A DNA stretch of 54,114 bases from Bradyrhizobium sp. (GCF_004799445.1 NZ_SSNA01000084.1:1-54114), one strand, 5' to 3'. Positions 36,565-45,680 are shown, counted from the stretch's first letter. Program-made: numbers and translations. The notes: generated from the letters alone by a model not told the origin.

Positions 36565-36999
36565 CTATTGGCTGTCGTCACCGCCGGAAGACGAGCTCGA
36601 CGGATGCCCCCATGACGGCGCGGGACTTGAAGGAGCGTGACTTGGCGCAGCCGGACTTGGCGTGGCCCAACTCGGTGGCGATGCAGCCGGCGCGGGTGCC
36701 GGCGCTGCCGCGGGCGGCGGCGCCGGTTTGGGCGCGGCTGGCTTTGCTGGAGCTGCCTTTTTCGCCGGGCGCTTCTTGGCGCTGGCCTTCTTGGCCGACT
36801 TTTTCGGGGCCACCGCCTTGGACTTCTTGGCCGCTTTCTTCGCCGACTTCTTGGCCTTCTTGGCCGATTTTTTGGCCGATTTCTTTACCGATTTCTTGGC
36901 GGATTTCTTCGCAGACTTCTTGGCGGATTTTTTCTTCGCCGTCAGAAGCTTTTTGCCCTTCTTCGCTTTCTTGCCCTTTTTCTTTTTGCCTTTAGCCAT
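36565..36999 (-). CDS. lysine-rich histone-H1-like protein
   Basis: 144 residues. The N-terminal half is a Lys/Ala/Ser sequence: MAKGKKKKGKKAKKGKKLL, then a run of KKSAKKSAKK-type pentads up to about residue 80. The C-terminal half is Pro/Ala/Ser-rich and ends in SSSSSGGDDSQ. This composition resembles eukaryotic linker-histone tails and bacterial H1-like proteins (for example AlgP or Hc1 types), which bind DNA without sequence specificity. A nucleoid or RNA-binding role is inferred from charge alone. It has its own ribosome-binding site (AGGAGGACC) and terminator, so it is a free-standing gene. Confidence 0.8.
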   Translation of the reverse strand: MAKGKKKKGKKAKKGKKLLTAKKKSAKKSAKKSAKKSVKKSAKKSAKKAKKSAKKAAKKSKAVAPKKSAKKASAKKRPAKKAAPAKPAAPKPAPPPAAAPAPAPAASPPSWATPSPAAPSHAPSSPAPSWGHPSSSSSGGDDSQ

Positions 37000-37076
37000 C
37001 GTGGTCCTCCTGTTGCCGCTGAGCCGTGTCTATCGAGCGCTTCAAGTCGTCCGCTTTTTCGCGTCAGGCCAATCGA

Positions 37077-38393
37077 TCAGTTCAACCCTGGCCGGGGACC
37101 GCCTGTCGCCCAATCGAGAAGCTCAATCGTGTGCACCACAGGAACTGACGTACCGCCGGCAATCTGCACCATGCATCCAATATTGCCCGCAGCAATCATG
37201 TCCGGCTTGACCATCGCAATATTGGCGACCTTCCGGTCACGCAATTTGTTCGCAATGTCAGGCTGGAGAATGTTGTACGTCCCCGCCGAACCGCAGCACA
37301 AATGGCTCTCGGGTACATCTTTCACCACGAATCCGTTCTTGGAAAGCAATTCTTTCGGGGCTTGTGTGATTTTCTGTCCGTGCTGCAGCGAACAGGCCGA
37401 GTGATAGGCGACGACGATGTCGCTGTGTTGCTGCGCCGGCTGCAGATCGAGGCCGCTGACATACTCGGTGATGTCCTTGGCCAGCGCCGAAACCTTGGCG
37501 GCGGCGGCAGCGAAATCCCGGTCCTCGCGCAGCATGAAACCATAATCCTTGATCACGGTGCCGCAGCCCGACGTCGTGATCAGGATGGCGTCGAGGCCAC
37601 CACGCTCAGCCTCCGCGAGCCAGGCGGCAATGTTGGCGCGGGCCAACGCCAGCGCGGCGGCCTCGCGGCCGAGATGATGGGTCAGCGCACCGCAACATTG
37701 CTCATCCTTGACCAGCACGACCTCGATACCGTGACGCGTCAGCAGGTTGATCGCCGCCTGATTGATGCGCGGCGCCAGCACCTGTTGGGCGCAACCTTGC
37801 AGCAAGGCGACCCGTCCGCGCTTTTCGCCGATGGCCGGGAACACGCTGCCGCCGGCGGGTCCCGGCGCCGGCAGGCTGCGCGGCGCAAGCGCCAGCATCG
37901 CCCCGATCCGCCGCAGCAAGGTCGGCGTGCCCGATGCCGCCTTGGGGGCCGGCAGCAAGCCGATCAGCGGTCGGCCAAGCCGCGCCAGGATCATGCCGGC
38001 GCGAAATAAAACGGGTTGCGGCAGCACCAAAGCGAGCGTCGCACGCAACAACCGCTCGGTCAGCGGCCTCGTATAGTCCCGTTCGATCCTCACCCGCGCC
38101 TGATCGACCAAATGCATGTAGTTCACGCCCGACGGGCAGGTGGTCATGCAGGCGAGGCATGAGAGACAGCGGTCGATGTGCTTGACCACTTCCGCGGTAG
38201 GCGGCCGATCCTTTTCCAGCATCTCCTTGATGAGATAGATCCTGCCGCGCGGGCTATCGAGCTCGTCGCCGAGCAGCACGTAGGTCGGACAGGTCGCGGT
38301 ACAAAATCCGCAGTGCACGCACGCGCGTAAGATCTTGTCCGCTTCGGCGATATCGGGATCGGCGAGCTGGGTGAGGCTGAATTCGGTCTTCAT
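37077..38393 (-). CDS. glcF: glycolate oxidase iron-sulfur subunit
   Basis: 438 residues from the ATG at 38393, which overlaps the glcE stop (ATGA). Two 4Fe-4S motifs, CVHCGFCTATCP (25-36) and CLSCLACMTTCPSG (76-89), carry electrons. Two CCG domains follow (EQCCGALTHHLG and HLCCGSAGTYNILQP). GlcDEF oxidises glycolate to glyoxylate at the inner membrane and passes electrons to quinone. The gene sits in the glc locus with glcE; glcD lies 4.0 kb from its start, on the same strand, across an inserted block. Confidence 0.95.
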   Translation of the reverse strand: MKTEFSLTQLADPDIAEADKILRACVHCGFCTATCPTYVLLGDELDSPRGRIYLIKEMLEKDRPPTAEVVKHIDRCLSCLACMTTCPSGVNYMHLVDQARVRIERDYTRPLTERLLRATLALVLPQPVLFRAGMILARLGRPLIGLLPAPKAASGTPTLLRRIGAMLALAPRSLPAPGPAGGSVFPAIGEKRGRVALLQGCAQQVLAPRINQAAINLLTRHGIEVVLVKDEQCCGALTHHLGREAAALALARANIAAWLAEAERGGLDAILITTSGCGTVIKDYGFMLREDRDFAAAAAKVSALAKDITEYVSGLDLQPAQQHSDIVVAYHSACSLQHGQKITQAPKELLSKNGFVVKDVPESHLCCGSAGTYNILQPDIANKLRDRKVANIAMVKPDMIAAGNIGCMVQIAGGTSVPVVHTIELLDWATGGPRPGLN

Positions 38394-39628
38394 GCCGCGG
38401 ACCCCCGTATCATCCGGCCGCGATTGAGGATGTTTTTCGGATCGAAGCCGTGGCGAACGCGCTCGCTCAAGGCAGCAACGCCGGCCTTTTGCGGATGGAA
38501 CACATCGATATTGCGCCGCACTTCGTCGGATCCGCGCAGCAGCATCGCGTGGCCGCCGATGGCTTCGACCCGTGGCCGCACCAGTGCCACCTGGGCATCG
38601 GCCTTGGGCGGCAGCGCCGCCCAGATCAGGCCGCCGCCCCAATCGTAGATCACGTCGCCGCCGGTATCGCGCGCCAGGGCCTGGCCAAGGGCGCCGCCGG
38701 AGGCCGGCGGGCAGACGATCCGCCACACCGGCCACGCTCCGAGCGCGCCCTTGGCCGCAAACGGCCCGACGTCGCGAACGGAACTCCAGATCGCTGCCGA
38801 GGACGCATCCTGCAGAATTTCAGTCGTCCCGAACGGTGCGAGCAGCTTGGCCAGCGCGGCCGCGCGGTGGCTGGCCGATGCCGTGATTCCCTCGAGCCGC
38901 AACAGCGTGACCGCCTGGCGCGGAGATCCGACATCGCCGAGGCCACCCTCTGCGGCTCGAAGCGCCGAATTCGGGACATGAGCGGCACCGGACACATCGA
39001 ACGGCGAGCCCAATGCCGCCGTCATCGCCCGGTTGGCCGAAATGTCATCCAGTCCGCGCAGCACCAGCGTCCGCTCGCTCTCGGGCCTTGGCATGACCTT
39101 CAGCGTCACCTCCGTCATCACCGCGAGCGTGCCCCATGACCCCGCAAGCAGCTTGCAGAGATCATAACCGGTGACGTTCTTCACCACCCGGCCGCCGGCC
39201 TTGAAACTGTCGCCGAAGCCGGATACCGCGTGGGCGCCGAGCAGATGGTCGCGGGCGCCCCCGGCCTGAACGCGGCGCGGCCCGGCAAGGCCGGCGCCGA
39301 TCATGCCCCCGATGGTCCCCTCCCCCGACGTCCCCAGCAGCAGGCTGGTGTCGGCCGGTTCAAAGGCAAAGTGCTGGTTCTTCGAATCGATCAGCGACTT
39401 GACGTCGGCGAGCGGCGCGCCCGCCTGCACGGTGATGATCAGCTCGTTCGGTTCATAGGAAGTCACCGCGTTGAGCGCCGACAGATCGAGCAGCGCGTTG
39501 GTCGCCATCGGCTGGCCGATCAGCCGCCTGGAACCATGGCCGATGATCTCCAGCGGCTGCTCGCCGGCGATCGCCGCGCGCACCGCCTGCTCGACATCCC
39601 TGGCGTCACGTACTTTCAGAGTGTCCAC
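38390..39628 (-). CDS. glcE: glycolate oxidase FAD-binding subunit
   Basis: 412 residues from the GTG at 39628. FAD_binding_4-type fold: LEIIGHGSRRLIGQP, LTLVQ-like region ELIITVQAGAPLADVKSLI, FEPADTSLLLGTSGEGTIGGMIGAGLAGPRRVQAGGARDHLLGAHAVSGFG, and VKNVTGYDLCKLLAGSWGTLAVMTEVTLKV. The C-terminal FDPKNILNRGRM matches the family end. It pairs with GlcD and GlcF as one complex. The stop overlaps glcF by four bases, showing co-translation. Confidence 0.94.
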   Translation of the reverse strand: MDTLKVRDARDVEQAVRAAIAGEQPLEIIGHGSRRLIGQPMATNALLDLSALNAVTSYEPNELIITVQAGAPLADVKSLIDSKNQHFAFEPADTSLLLGTSGEGTIGGMIGAGLAGPRRVQAGGARDHLLGAHAVSGFGDSFKAGGRVVKNVTGYDLCKLLAGSWGTLAVMTEVTLKVMPRPESERTLVLRGLDDISANRAMTAALGSPFDVSGAAHVPNSALRAAEGGLGDVGSPRQAVTLLRLEGITASASHRAAALAKLLAPFGTTEILQDASSAAIWSSVRDVGPFAAKGALGAWPVWRIVCPPASGGALGQALARDTGGDVIYDWGGGLIWAALPPKADAQVALVRPRVEAIGGHAMLLRGSDEVRRNIDVFHPQKAGVAALSERVRHGFDPKNILNRGRMIRGSAA

Positions 39629-39844
39629 GCCAACCGCCTAGCCTTCATCGCCGTTCCGCCCTCGGCCAAGCGCTACGCCGCCAGCCGCAATCCATGGCAC
39701 CTTCTAAAGGCGTGGATGCCGGACACAAGACCGGGAGTGGTGGCTCGGCATCCCCTGCCACAGGCGAGGCATACCCTCAAAGTCGGGGTCGGCAGCATCC
39801 GGACGGATGGATTCAATGGCGGGTAGTCAATTTCGCGCCCGAAA

Positions 39845-40528
39845 TCAAATTCGCGCACCGAACAAGGTTCTGAATGCCACGACACCGCTTTCGGTAATTT
39901 CGACCGACCGGCCCAGACGCCGCCTGCGAATCCAGTCACGCGCGAAGCCCAGATCGGCAATCGCCGCCCCGACCCTGCCGGCCAGATGCGGGCGCCGTTC
40001 GCTCCAGTCGAGGCATGGCCGGCAGAACGCGCGGCGGCTGCGAACGGGTGCAGTGAGGTCGATGCCAACATTGACCAGGAAGTCCGATCCTGCCGCAGTC
40101 AATTCCCCGGCATCGGCGTCAAGCGCGAGATACCGACGTTCGATCATCGCGTCGGTGAGCGCGACGCCAAGCTCCCCGGCCAGATGATCATAGCAGGTTC
40201 GCGCCCGCCGCATGTCGCTGTCGATCCGGGACGGCGGCCGAAACCTGGTCGGTCCCGTCACGGCCACATTCATGATGCCTTCGAGCATCTGGGCGACCAG
40301 CGGCGTTGCCAGCCGGTAGAACCGGCGCGGTCCGCGCTTTTCCACGGTCAGAAGCTCACGTTCGACGAGTTTGGCCAGGTGCGAGCTTGCGGTCTGGGCC
40401 GTTACGCCGGCGACGGTTGCCAACTCCTTGGCGGTGAGCGTCCGTCCATCCATCAATGTCGCCAGAATGTTGGCGCGTCCGGGATCCCCCACCAGTTGGG
40501 CGACCTCCGCCAGCTGCGGTACGACCAT
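39845..40528 (-). CDS. ArsR-type winged-helix repressor
   Basis: 227 residues. N-terminal winged helix: LAEVAQLVGDPGRANILATLMDGRTLTAKELATVAGVTAQTASSHLAKLVERELLTVEKRGPRRFYRLA. The sequence lacks the classical ELCVCDL metal motif, so it is probably not a metal sensor. A C-terminal ligand or dimer domain (about 100-227) holds RTCYDHLAGELGVALTDAM, and C-rich RAFCRPCLDWSERRPHLAGRVGAA. It is divergent from a monooxygenase gene at 40752, and the 223-bp spacer probably carries its operator; it may respond to an oxidised or aromatic compound (inference). Confidence 0.9.
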   Translation of the reverse strand: MVVPQLAEVAQLVGDPGRANILATLMDGRTLTAKELATVAGVTAQTASSHLAKLVERELLTVEKRGPRRFYRLATPLVAQMLEGIMNVAVTGPTRFRPPSRIDSDMRRARTCYDHLAGELGVALTDAMIERRYLALDADAGELTAAGSDFLVNVGIDLTAPVRSRRAFCRPCLDWSERRPHLAGRVGAAIADLGFARDWIRRRRLGRSVEITESGVVAFRTLFGARI

Positions 40529-40751
40529 CGCGGACCTCCCTGTTCGATCGGCGGCAACGCGCGGCTTGGCACGCCGTTCCCCGCAAACGCTTCGATGTCA
40601 ATCGAACTTTGCTTGCATCGGCCGGGTCGGCAGCGCTGCGCGGTGCCGGAACCTGAACGAGATACTTCGGCCGCGGTCGAACTGAAACCGCTCAACCTTC
40701 GACGCGAAGCTGCGTTACCAGTCATCGACATCGAACGAATGGAGAAAAATC

Positions 40752-41243
40752 GTGCGGCATTCGAAAATCCCGACACCGCAACCGTGGTCGACCGGCCCGG
40801 TTGCGAGACGGACAGCCATCGCCGCGTTCGGCGCGGCGACGATGTTGGCCAATCTTTCGGCCATTTCACAATCCCGATCACAGCCAATCGAAGGAGCAAT
40901 GACCATGGATCAATATGCAATGAACCCGAAGACTGTAAGCCAAGCCACAGCTGGTGGCGGCCTGCTGGTGGTAGCCCAGTGGGAAGCCAAGGAGGGGCAA
41001 GCCGACAGGGTTGCCGACATTCTGCGGCGCTTTCTGCCGGAGGCACAAAACGATCCGGGCGCGAAACTGTTCCTGATAGGCAGGGGACGAGAAAACCCGG
41101 CGCAGTTTCTGTTCTATGAGCTGTTTGTCGACGAGGCGGCTTTGAAGGCGCATCAGGAAAGCGCGTATTTCAAAACCTACATCGCCGGCGAAGCGCTTCC
41201 GCTTCTTTCCAGACGCGAGCGGGCGCAATATTCGTTGCTTTAG
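40752..41243 (+). CDS. ABM-domain (putative quinol) monooxygenase with possible Tat leader
   Basis: 163 residues from the GTG at 40752 (GGAG upstream). The leader VARRTAIAAFGAATMLANLS resembles a twin-arginine signal. In-frame ATGs at 40899 and 40905 follow AAGGAG and would make a 114- or 112-residue cytosolic protein, so the start is uncertain. The core LLVVAQWEAKEGQADRVADILRRFLPEAQ...NPAQFLFYELFVDEAALKAHQES is the ABM (antibiotic biosynthesis monooxygenase) fold, small cofactor-free oxygenases acting on quinols or polycyclic aromatics. Likely controlled by the divergent ArsR regulator (inference). Confidence 0.82.
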   Translation: MRHSKIPTPQPWSTGPVARRTAIAAFGAATMLANLSAISQSRSQPIEGAMTMDQYAMNPKTVSQATAGGGLLVVAQWEAKEGQADRVADILRRFLPEAQNDPGAKLFLIGRGRENPAQFLFYELFVDEAALKAHQESAYFKTYIAGEALPLLSRRERAQYSLL

Positions 41244-41307
41244 CCGTCTCGGAAAGGCTCCGCCTGGCTGTTCAATATTGCGGCCAGGACGTCAAGCGAG
41301 GCAAAGC

Positions 41308-41348
41308 AACGAGGGTCGCGTGACGAGTTTTTGCCCTCGTTTGTTTTT
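41308..41348 (+). terminator. possible intrinsic terminator after the first ABM gene
   Basis: Stem AACGAGGG (41308-41315) with CCCTCGTT (41334-41341), an 18-base loop, then TGTTTTTG. If real, the second ABM gene would have its own promoter. Confidence 0.4.
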
Positions 41349-41535
41349 GCCCGCTTGACGCGGACCTGCGCAATTCACTCAATCGCCGGTAAAGCGCGAC
41401 ATCAAGATTGGCCGTGGTACTCATTTGATGCATCTCGAAACCATGCGCATGGCGCTTTGGCAGGAAAGCATCAACTTCCTGCTCGCCAACGATGCCGCGC
41501 CGATCCCAAACTGAAGCAAACTGGAAGGAGAGACC

Positions 41536-42249
41536 ATGTTTTCCGTGATCTTCGAAGTACTCCCCGCCGAGGGCAAAAAGGACGAATATCTCGGCCTCGC
41601 CAAGCATCTGAAGCCGATCATCGAAACCATCGACGGTTTTGTCGACAACGAGCGCTTCGAGAGCCAGCGCCGGCCCGGCTGGGTCTTGTCGCACTCCACC
41701 TGGCGCGATGAAAAGTCAGTCGTGCGCTGGCGCACCGAAGGCGAGCATCACGCCGTTCAGGGCAAGGGCCGGTTCGAGATATTCCAGGATTATCATCTGC
41801 GCGTCGGCGACGTGACCGCTGATACCGATCCGCCCAGGGAGGCGCCGATTCACGAACGCCGCCTCGATGAAACCGAAGTCGGTGCCGCAAAAATCGTGAC
41901 CTTTACCGAGATTACGCCGGACAAGGGCGCCGGGTTTGCAGCCCAAATCGATCTGCTGCCGGCCCATCTTGGACTCGATCTCAAGAACGGCGCCGTCATT
42001 GATCACGACGTGTTCGCCAGCATCTACAATCCGGGAAAGCTGGCGCTGCTGGTAGGCTGGATCGGTCCGGAAGCGGCCAACGCGTGGTCACCGAAGAAGG
42101 TCGACGGCATCGAGCAGCTCCGGCACCGCCAAATCCGCGTCGTGCGCGACTACGGCCGATTTGACCGGCGCGAGGCGCCACAATTCTATCCGGATATCAA
42201 GGGGGCGGAGACCAGGCATCCCGAGCCCGCGCACCGCAAGGGCGCGTGA
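41536..42249 (+). CDS. two-domain ABM monooxygenase-like protein
   Basis: 237 residues from the ATG at 41536 with GGAAGGAGAG upstream. The N-terminal ABM unit shows MFSVIFEVLPAEGKKDEYLGLAKHLKPIIETIDGFVDNERFES and WVLSHSTWRDEKSVVRWRTEGEHHAVQ. The second half repeats the ferredoxin-like pattern (IVTFTEITPDKGAGFAAQIDLLP...YNPGKLALLVGWIGPEAANAW, HRQIRVVRDYGRFDRREAPQFYPD). Such tandem units resemble the stand-alone monooxygenases of small-aromatic metabolism. It lies downstream of another ABM gene and converges on glcD; a dispersed repeat separates them. Confidence 0.85.
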   Translation: MFSVIFEVLPAEGKKDEYLGLAKHLKPIIETIDGFVDNERFESQRRPGWVLSHSTWRDEKSVVRWRTEGEHHAVQGKGRFEIFQDYHLRVGDVTADTDPPREAPIHERRLDETEVGAAKIVTFTEITPDKGAGFAAQIDLLPAHLGLDLKNGAVIDHDVFASIYNPGKLALLVGWIGPEAANAWSPKKVDGIEQLRHRQIRVVRDYGRFDRREAPQFYPDIKGAETRHPEPAHRKGA

Positions 42250-42267
42250 ACGCAACCGGGGACAAGC

Positions 42268-42372
42268 CTAGAACCTCCGTTCCGATTGAATCGGAACGGG
42301 AGGCTCTAGTTTTTTGTTTTGACGCGTTTTCTTTGCGCGAACCGGGGCCCACTTCGCTGGAAAACGCTCTAG
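42268..42372. repeat. dispersed palindromic repeat, family D copy 1
   Basis: About 105 bp containing a perfect 11-bp hairpin stem (42277-42287/42289-42299), then GACGCGTTTTCTTTGCGCG and ACTTCGCTGGAAAACGCTCTAG. Its end overlaps the glcD stop codon (TAG at 42369-42371). A second copy in the opposite orientation lies at 45974-46079. Confidence 0.85.
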
Positions 42373-43862
42373 AACCGCGGCAGTTCGGGGAATGCGAGCT
42401 TGCCGCCATGGACGTGCATGCGGCCGAGTTCGGCGCAGCGGTGCAGAGTCGGAAACACCTTGCCGGGATTGAGCAACCCTTGCGCATCGAAAGCGCATTT
42501 CAGCCGCTGCTGCTGGTTGAGGTCGATCTCGCTGAACATTTCCGGCATCAGGTCGCGCTTTTCAATCCCGACGCCATGTTCGCCGGTCAGCACGCCGCCA
42601 AGCTCGACGCAGGCCCGCAGGATATCGGCGCCGAAGGCCTCCGCCCGCTCCATTTCGCCGGGCTTGTTGGCGTCGTAGAGGATCAGCGGATGCAGATTGC
42701 CGTCGCCGGCGTGAAACACGTTGGCGCAGCGCAGATCGTACTTCTTTGACAGCTCGCGGATTCGCGCCAGCGCCTGCGGCAGCGCGCCGCGCGGGATGGT
42801 GCCATCCATGCACAGATAATCCGGCGAGATCCGCCCGACGGCGGGAAAGGCCGCCTTGCGGCCGGCCCAGAACAGGTTGCGTTCGGCTTCCGAATTGGAG
42901 ATCTGGCAGGTGGTCGAGCCGCAGCCCTGGGCGATCGTCTCGACCCGCTTGATCAGTTCGTCGACCTCGACGCGAGGGCCGTCGAGTTCGATGATCAAAA
43001 GTGCCTCGACGTCGAGCGGATAGCCGGCATGGACGAATGCTTCGGCGGCATGGATCGCCGGCTTGTCCATCATCTCCATGCCGCCGGGGATGATGCCGGC
43101 GCCGATAATCCGCGCCACGCATTCGCCGGCCGCCTCGACCTCGGCGAAGCCGACCATCAGGGCGCGCGCGGTCTCCGGCTTCTGCAGGATTCGCACGGTG
43201 ATTTCGGTAATGACGCCGAGCAGGCCTTCGGAACCGGTGATGATTCCCATCAGATCGTAGCCGCCGGCCTCGGCGGACTTGCCGCCGATCCTGACGATCT
43301 CGCCGGTGATCAGCACGATCTCGCAACCCAGCACATTGTTGGTGGTCATGCCATATTTCAGGCAATGCACGCCGCCGGAATTCTCCGCGACATTGCCGCC
43401 GATCGAGCAGGCGATCTGCGACGACGGATCGGGCGCATAATAGAAGCCGGCATCGGCGACGGCCTGGCTGATGGCGAGATTGGTCACCCCCGGCTCGGTC
43501 ACGACCACGCGGTTGTCGAAATCGATCTCGCGGATACGCTTGAATTTGCCCAGCCCCAGCAGCACGGCGTCCGCGAGCGGCAGTGCGCCGCCGGACAGCG
43601 AGGTACCGGAGCCGCGCGGCACCACCTTGATGCCCTCCTCGAAGCAATATTTCAGGACTTGCGCCACCTGCCCGGTGGTGTCCGGAAGCACCACCACCAT
43701 CGGCGGCTGCCGGTAGGCCATCAGGCCGTCGGACTCGTACGGCACCATTTCGGCCGCACTGTCGATCACGCCCTCGCCTGGCACGATGGCGCGCAACGCT
43801 TTGACGATGGCGTCGCGGCGAGCCAAAACCGCCTGATCCGGCGCGGGCATCATGATGGTCAC
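42369..43862 (-). CDS. glcD: glycolate oxidase FAD-linked subunit
   Basis: 497 residues from the GTG at 43862, which follows AGGAG at eight bases; the frame to 43925 has no better start. GlcD is the catalytic FAD subunit of glycolate oxidase. It shows VVVLPDTTGQVAQVLKYC, VPRGSGTSLSGGALPLADAVLLGLGKF, VTEPGVTNLAISQAVADAGFYYAPDPSSQIACSIGGNVAENSGGVHCLKYG, SEGLLGVITEITVRI and the C-terminal NVFHAGDGNLHPLI, GEHGVGIEKRDLM. Its stop codon lies inside a repeat. It is separated from glcE and glcF by a regulator and two ABM monooxygenases. Confidence 0.95.
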   Translation of the reverse strand: MTIMMPAPDQAVLARRDAIVKALRAIVPGEGVIDSAAEMVPYESDGLMAYRQPPMVVVLPDTTGQVAQVLKYCFEEGIKVVPRGSGTSLSGGALPLADAVLLGLGKFKRIREIDFDNRVVVTEPGVTNLAISQAVADAGFYYAPDPSSQIACSIGGNVAENSGGVHCLKYGMTTNNVLGCEIVLITGEIVRIGGKSAEAGGYDLMGIITGSEGLLGVITEITVRILQKPETARALMVGFAEVEAAGECVARIIGAGIIPGGMEMMDKPAIHAAEAFVHAGYPLDVEALLIIELDGPRVEVDELIKRVETIAQGCGSTTCQISNSEAERNLFWAGRKAAFPAVGRISPDYLCMDGTIPRGALPQALARIRELSKKYDLRCANVFHAGDGNLHPLILYDANKPGEMERAEAFGADILRACVELGGVLTGEHGVGIEKRDLMPEMFSEIDLNQQQRLKCAFDAQGLLNPGKVFPTLHRCAELGRMHVHGGKLAFPELPRF

Positions 43863-44094
43863 GTCAATTTCTCCTGCCGGGGCCGGGAAGCCCCGTGACT
43901 TTGCCGATTTGTCATGACGAATCAAGCACGTCTGGGTCGCGTTGGGTAGGCCACCGGGCGATCAGCGCGCCTTCAATATCCGAAAGGCGTAGGCGAGAAG
44001 GTGGAAACCCGAGAGCCATTTCGTGGCTTGTCGATCATGCGCGGCCTATGCAACAAACAGCCGTGGAGAACCCCCAAGCAACGAAGAGCAGATA

Positions 44095-44487
44095 ATGAAA
44101 AAATTGACTTTAAGCGCGCTGGTTATCATCGCATCGTCGGCGGCCGTATCGGCGGCGCTGGCGCAGGACGCCGCAGCCGGCAAAACGTCATTCAACAAGT
44201 GTCTTGCCTGTCACGCGATCGGGGAAGGCGCCAAGAACAAGGTCGGCCCGGAGCTCAACGGACTGGACGGCCGCAAGTCCGGCACGGCGGAGGGTTATAA
44301 TTACTCGGATGCCAACAAGAACTCCGGCATCACCTGGAACGAGGCCCAGTTCAAGGAATACATCAAGGATCCGAAGGCGAAGGTTCCCGGCACCAAGATG
44401 GCCTTTGCCGGCATCAAGAACGAGAAAGAGATCAACGATCTCTGGGCGTATGTCTCGCAATACGACAAGGACGGGAAGACCAAGTAA
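44095..44487 (+). CDS. cytochrome c (c2/class I type)
   Basis: 130 residues from the ATG at 44095. The signal peptide (MKKLTLSALVIIASSAAVSAALA) precedes a class I cytochrome with the heme site CLACH (36-40) and an axial Met in PGTKMAFAG (Met102). AQDAAAGKTSFNKC and GPELNGLDGRKSGTAEGYNYSDANKNSGITWNEAQFKEYIKDP are typical of soluble periplasmic cytochromes c2/c556-like electron carriers. It is divergent from glcD, with a 232-bp spacer. Any link to glycolate oxidation is not shown. Confidence 0.93.
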   Translation: MKKLTLSALVIIASSAAVSAALAQDAAAGKTSFNKCLACHAIGEGAKNKVGPELNGLDGRKSGTAEGYNYSDANKNSGITWNEAQFKEYIKDPKAKVPGTKMAFAGIKNEKEINDLWAYVSQYDKDGKTK

Positions 44488-44552
44488 GAGCAGGCTGGCA
44501 CGGGTTGGGGCTTGAGATAGCCCCAACTCGCTCCGCGTTGCGTGCTTACCCT

Positions 44553-45515
44553 CTAATTCGCCGCAGCAGCCGTGCCGTGCGCGGTTTGGCCGATCAGGGC
44601 GTCGATCTCGGAGATCACAAGGTCGGGGACGGCATTCTGGATCATGTGACCGACGCCGGGCAACACGATCAGTTTTGTGCCCGGCACCGCGGCTGCGAAC
44701 GGCCGTGAATGGATGCCGGTCGACACGATCGTGTCGGCGTCACCTGAAATAACCACCGTCGGCACTCTGATTTCGGGGTAGCGCGGCGCCTGCTCCCCAA
44801 CCGCGGCCTTCAACGTCACGAGATCGCGGGCGTTGGCGAGGAATTCGCGCGGACGCAGCAATAGCGGCGTCGCGGTGTCCGTGACGAAATTTTCCGGCGC
44901 GGTCTGCGGCAAGAACGCCTTGCGGGCGCCGGAATCCGCCAGCAAGAAGCCGAGCGGCAGCGTGATCGTATAGGCCAGCAGCGGACCGACCACGGGCGTG
45001 GTGACGACCTGGTTATACCAGCCGACGCCACCGGGCCATGGATAGGCCACCGGCGCCAGCATCACCAGGCCCGCAACGCGCCCAGGATAGTCGAGCGCCA
45101 TCCGCGCGCCGAGCGCCCCGGCCCATGAATGCCCCACCAGGATCACCTTGCCGACGCCCAGTTTCTCCAGTGCCTCCTCGATCATTCTGCCCTGGATTGC
45201 CGGCGTCGAATCGCCCTGGCGCGCGCGCGTACTCCAGCCGTGACCGGGCCGGCCGATCAGGATCACCCGGTGCTTGCCGGCCAGCCTATCGCCAAGCGGC
45301 TTGCGCATCGCCTCCAGATTGGCGCTGGCGCCATGGATCAACAGAACGGCCGGACCGGGCGCGTCGCGCGGCCCAATATCGACGACGTTGAGGGTCGCCC
45401 CGGCAACCTCCACCATCTCGCCTTGCGCGGGATAGATGCGTTGCAGGACCATGACACCGGCCCGCGTGATCAGCGCCAGCATCACCAGCGCCGTCACTAA
45501 AACGACTGGTATCAT
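44553..45515 (-). CDS. membrane-anchored alpha/beta hydrolase
   Basis: 320 residues; the ATG at 45515 is chosen, a TTG at 45548 adds 11 residues. The N-terminal hydrophobic segment (VVLVTALVMLALITRAGVMVL) anchors the protein. The core carries LLIHGASANLEAM, GRPGHGWS, the nucleophile elbow VILVGHSWAGALGARMAL, an acid near VISGDADTIVS and the histidine in GVGHMIQNA. This is the epoxide hydrolase/esterase-like fold; substrate unknown. Separate from the cytochrome gene, on the opposite strand. Confidence 0.88.
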   Translation of the reverse strand: MIPVVLVTALVMLALITRAGVMVLQRIYPAQGEMVEVAGATLNVVDIGPRDAPGPAVLLIHGASANLEAMRKPLGDRLAGKHRVILIGRPGHGWSTRARQGDSTPAIQGRMIEEALEKLGVGKVILVGHSWAGALGARMALDYPGRVAGLVMLAPVAYPWPGGVGWYNQVVTTPVVGPLLAYTITLPLGFLLADSGARKAFLPQTAPENFVTDTATPLLLRPREFLANARDLVTLKAAVGEQAPRYPEIRVPTVVISGDADTIVSTGIHSRPFAAAVPGTKLIVLPGVGHMIQNAVPDLVISEIDALIGQTAHGTAAAAN

Positions 45516-45680
45516 TGAAGGAATCCGGATCGATCTGGGCACAACCAAGTTACGGTTTGACTAGGGCCGGGTTTCGCGGAGCGGCGAACCCCTTGCAAGT
45601 TTTCCACCGTGCGAAGCCTGCGCGAGGCCCGTCTTCATACAACCGTCATCGGCAGCTTTCTATAAGCGTAAGCGGCACTT

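Noticed and set aside
36662..37210. Phe/Leu/Ala-rich plus-strand ORF that looks like a membrane protein
   Set aside because: It is the antisense reading of the Lys-rich H1-like gene, where AAG codons read as CTT on the other strand.
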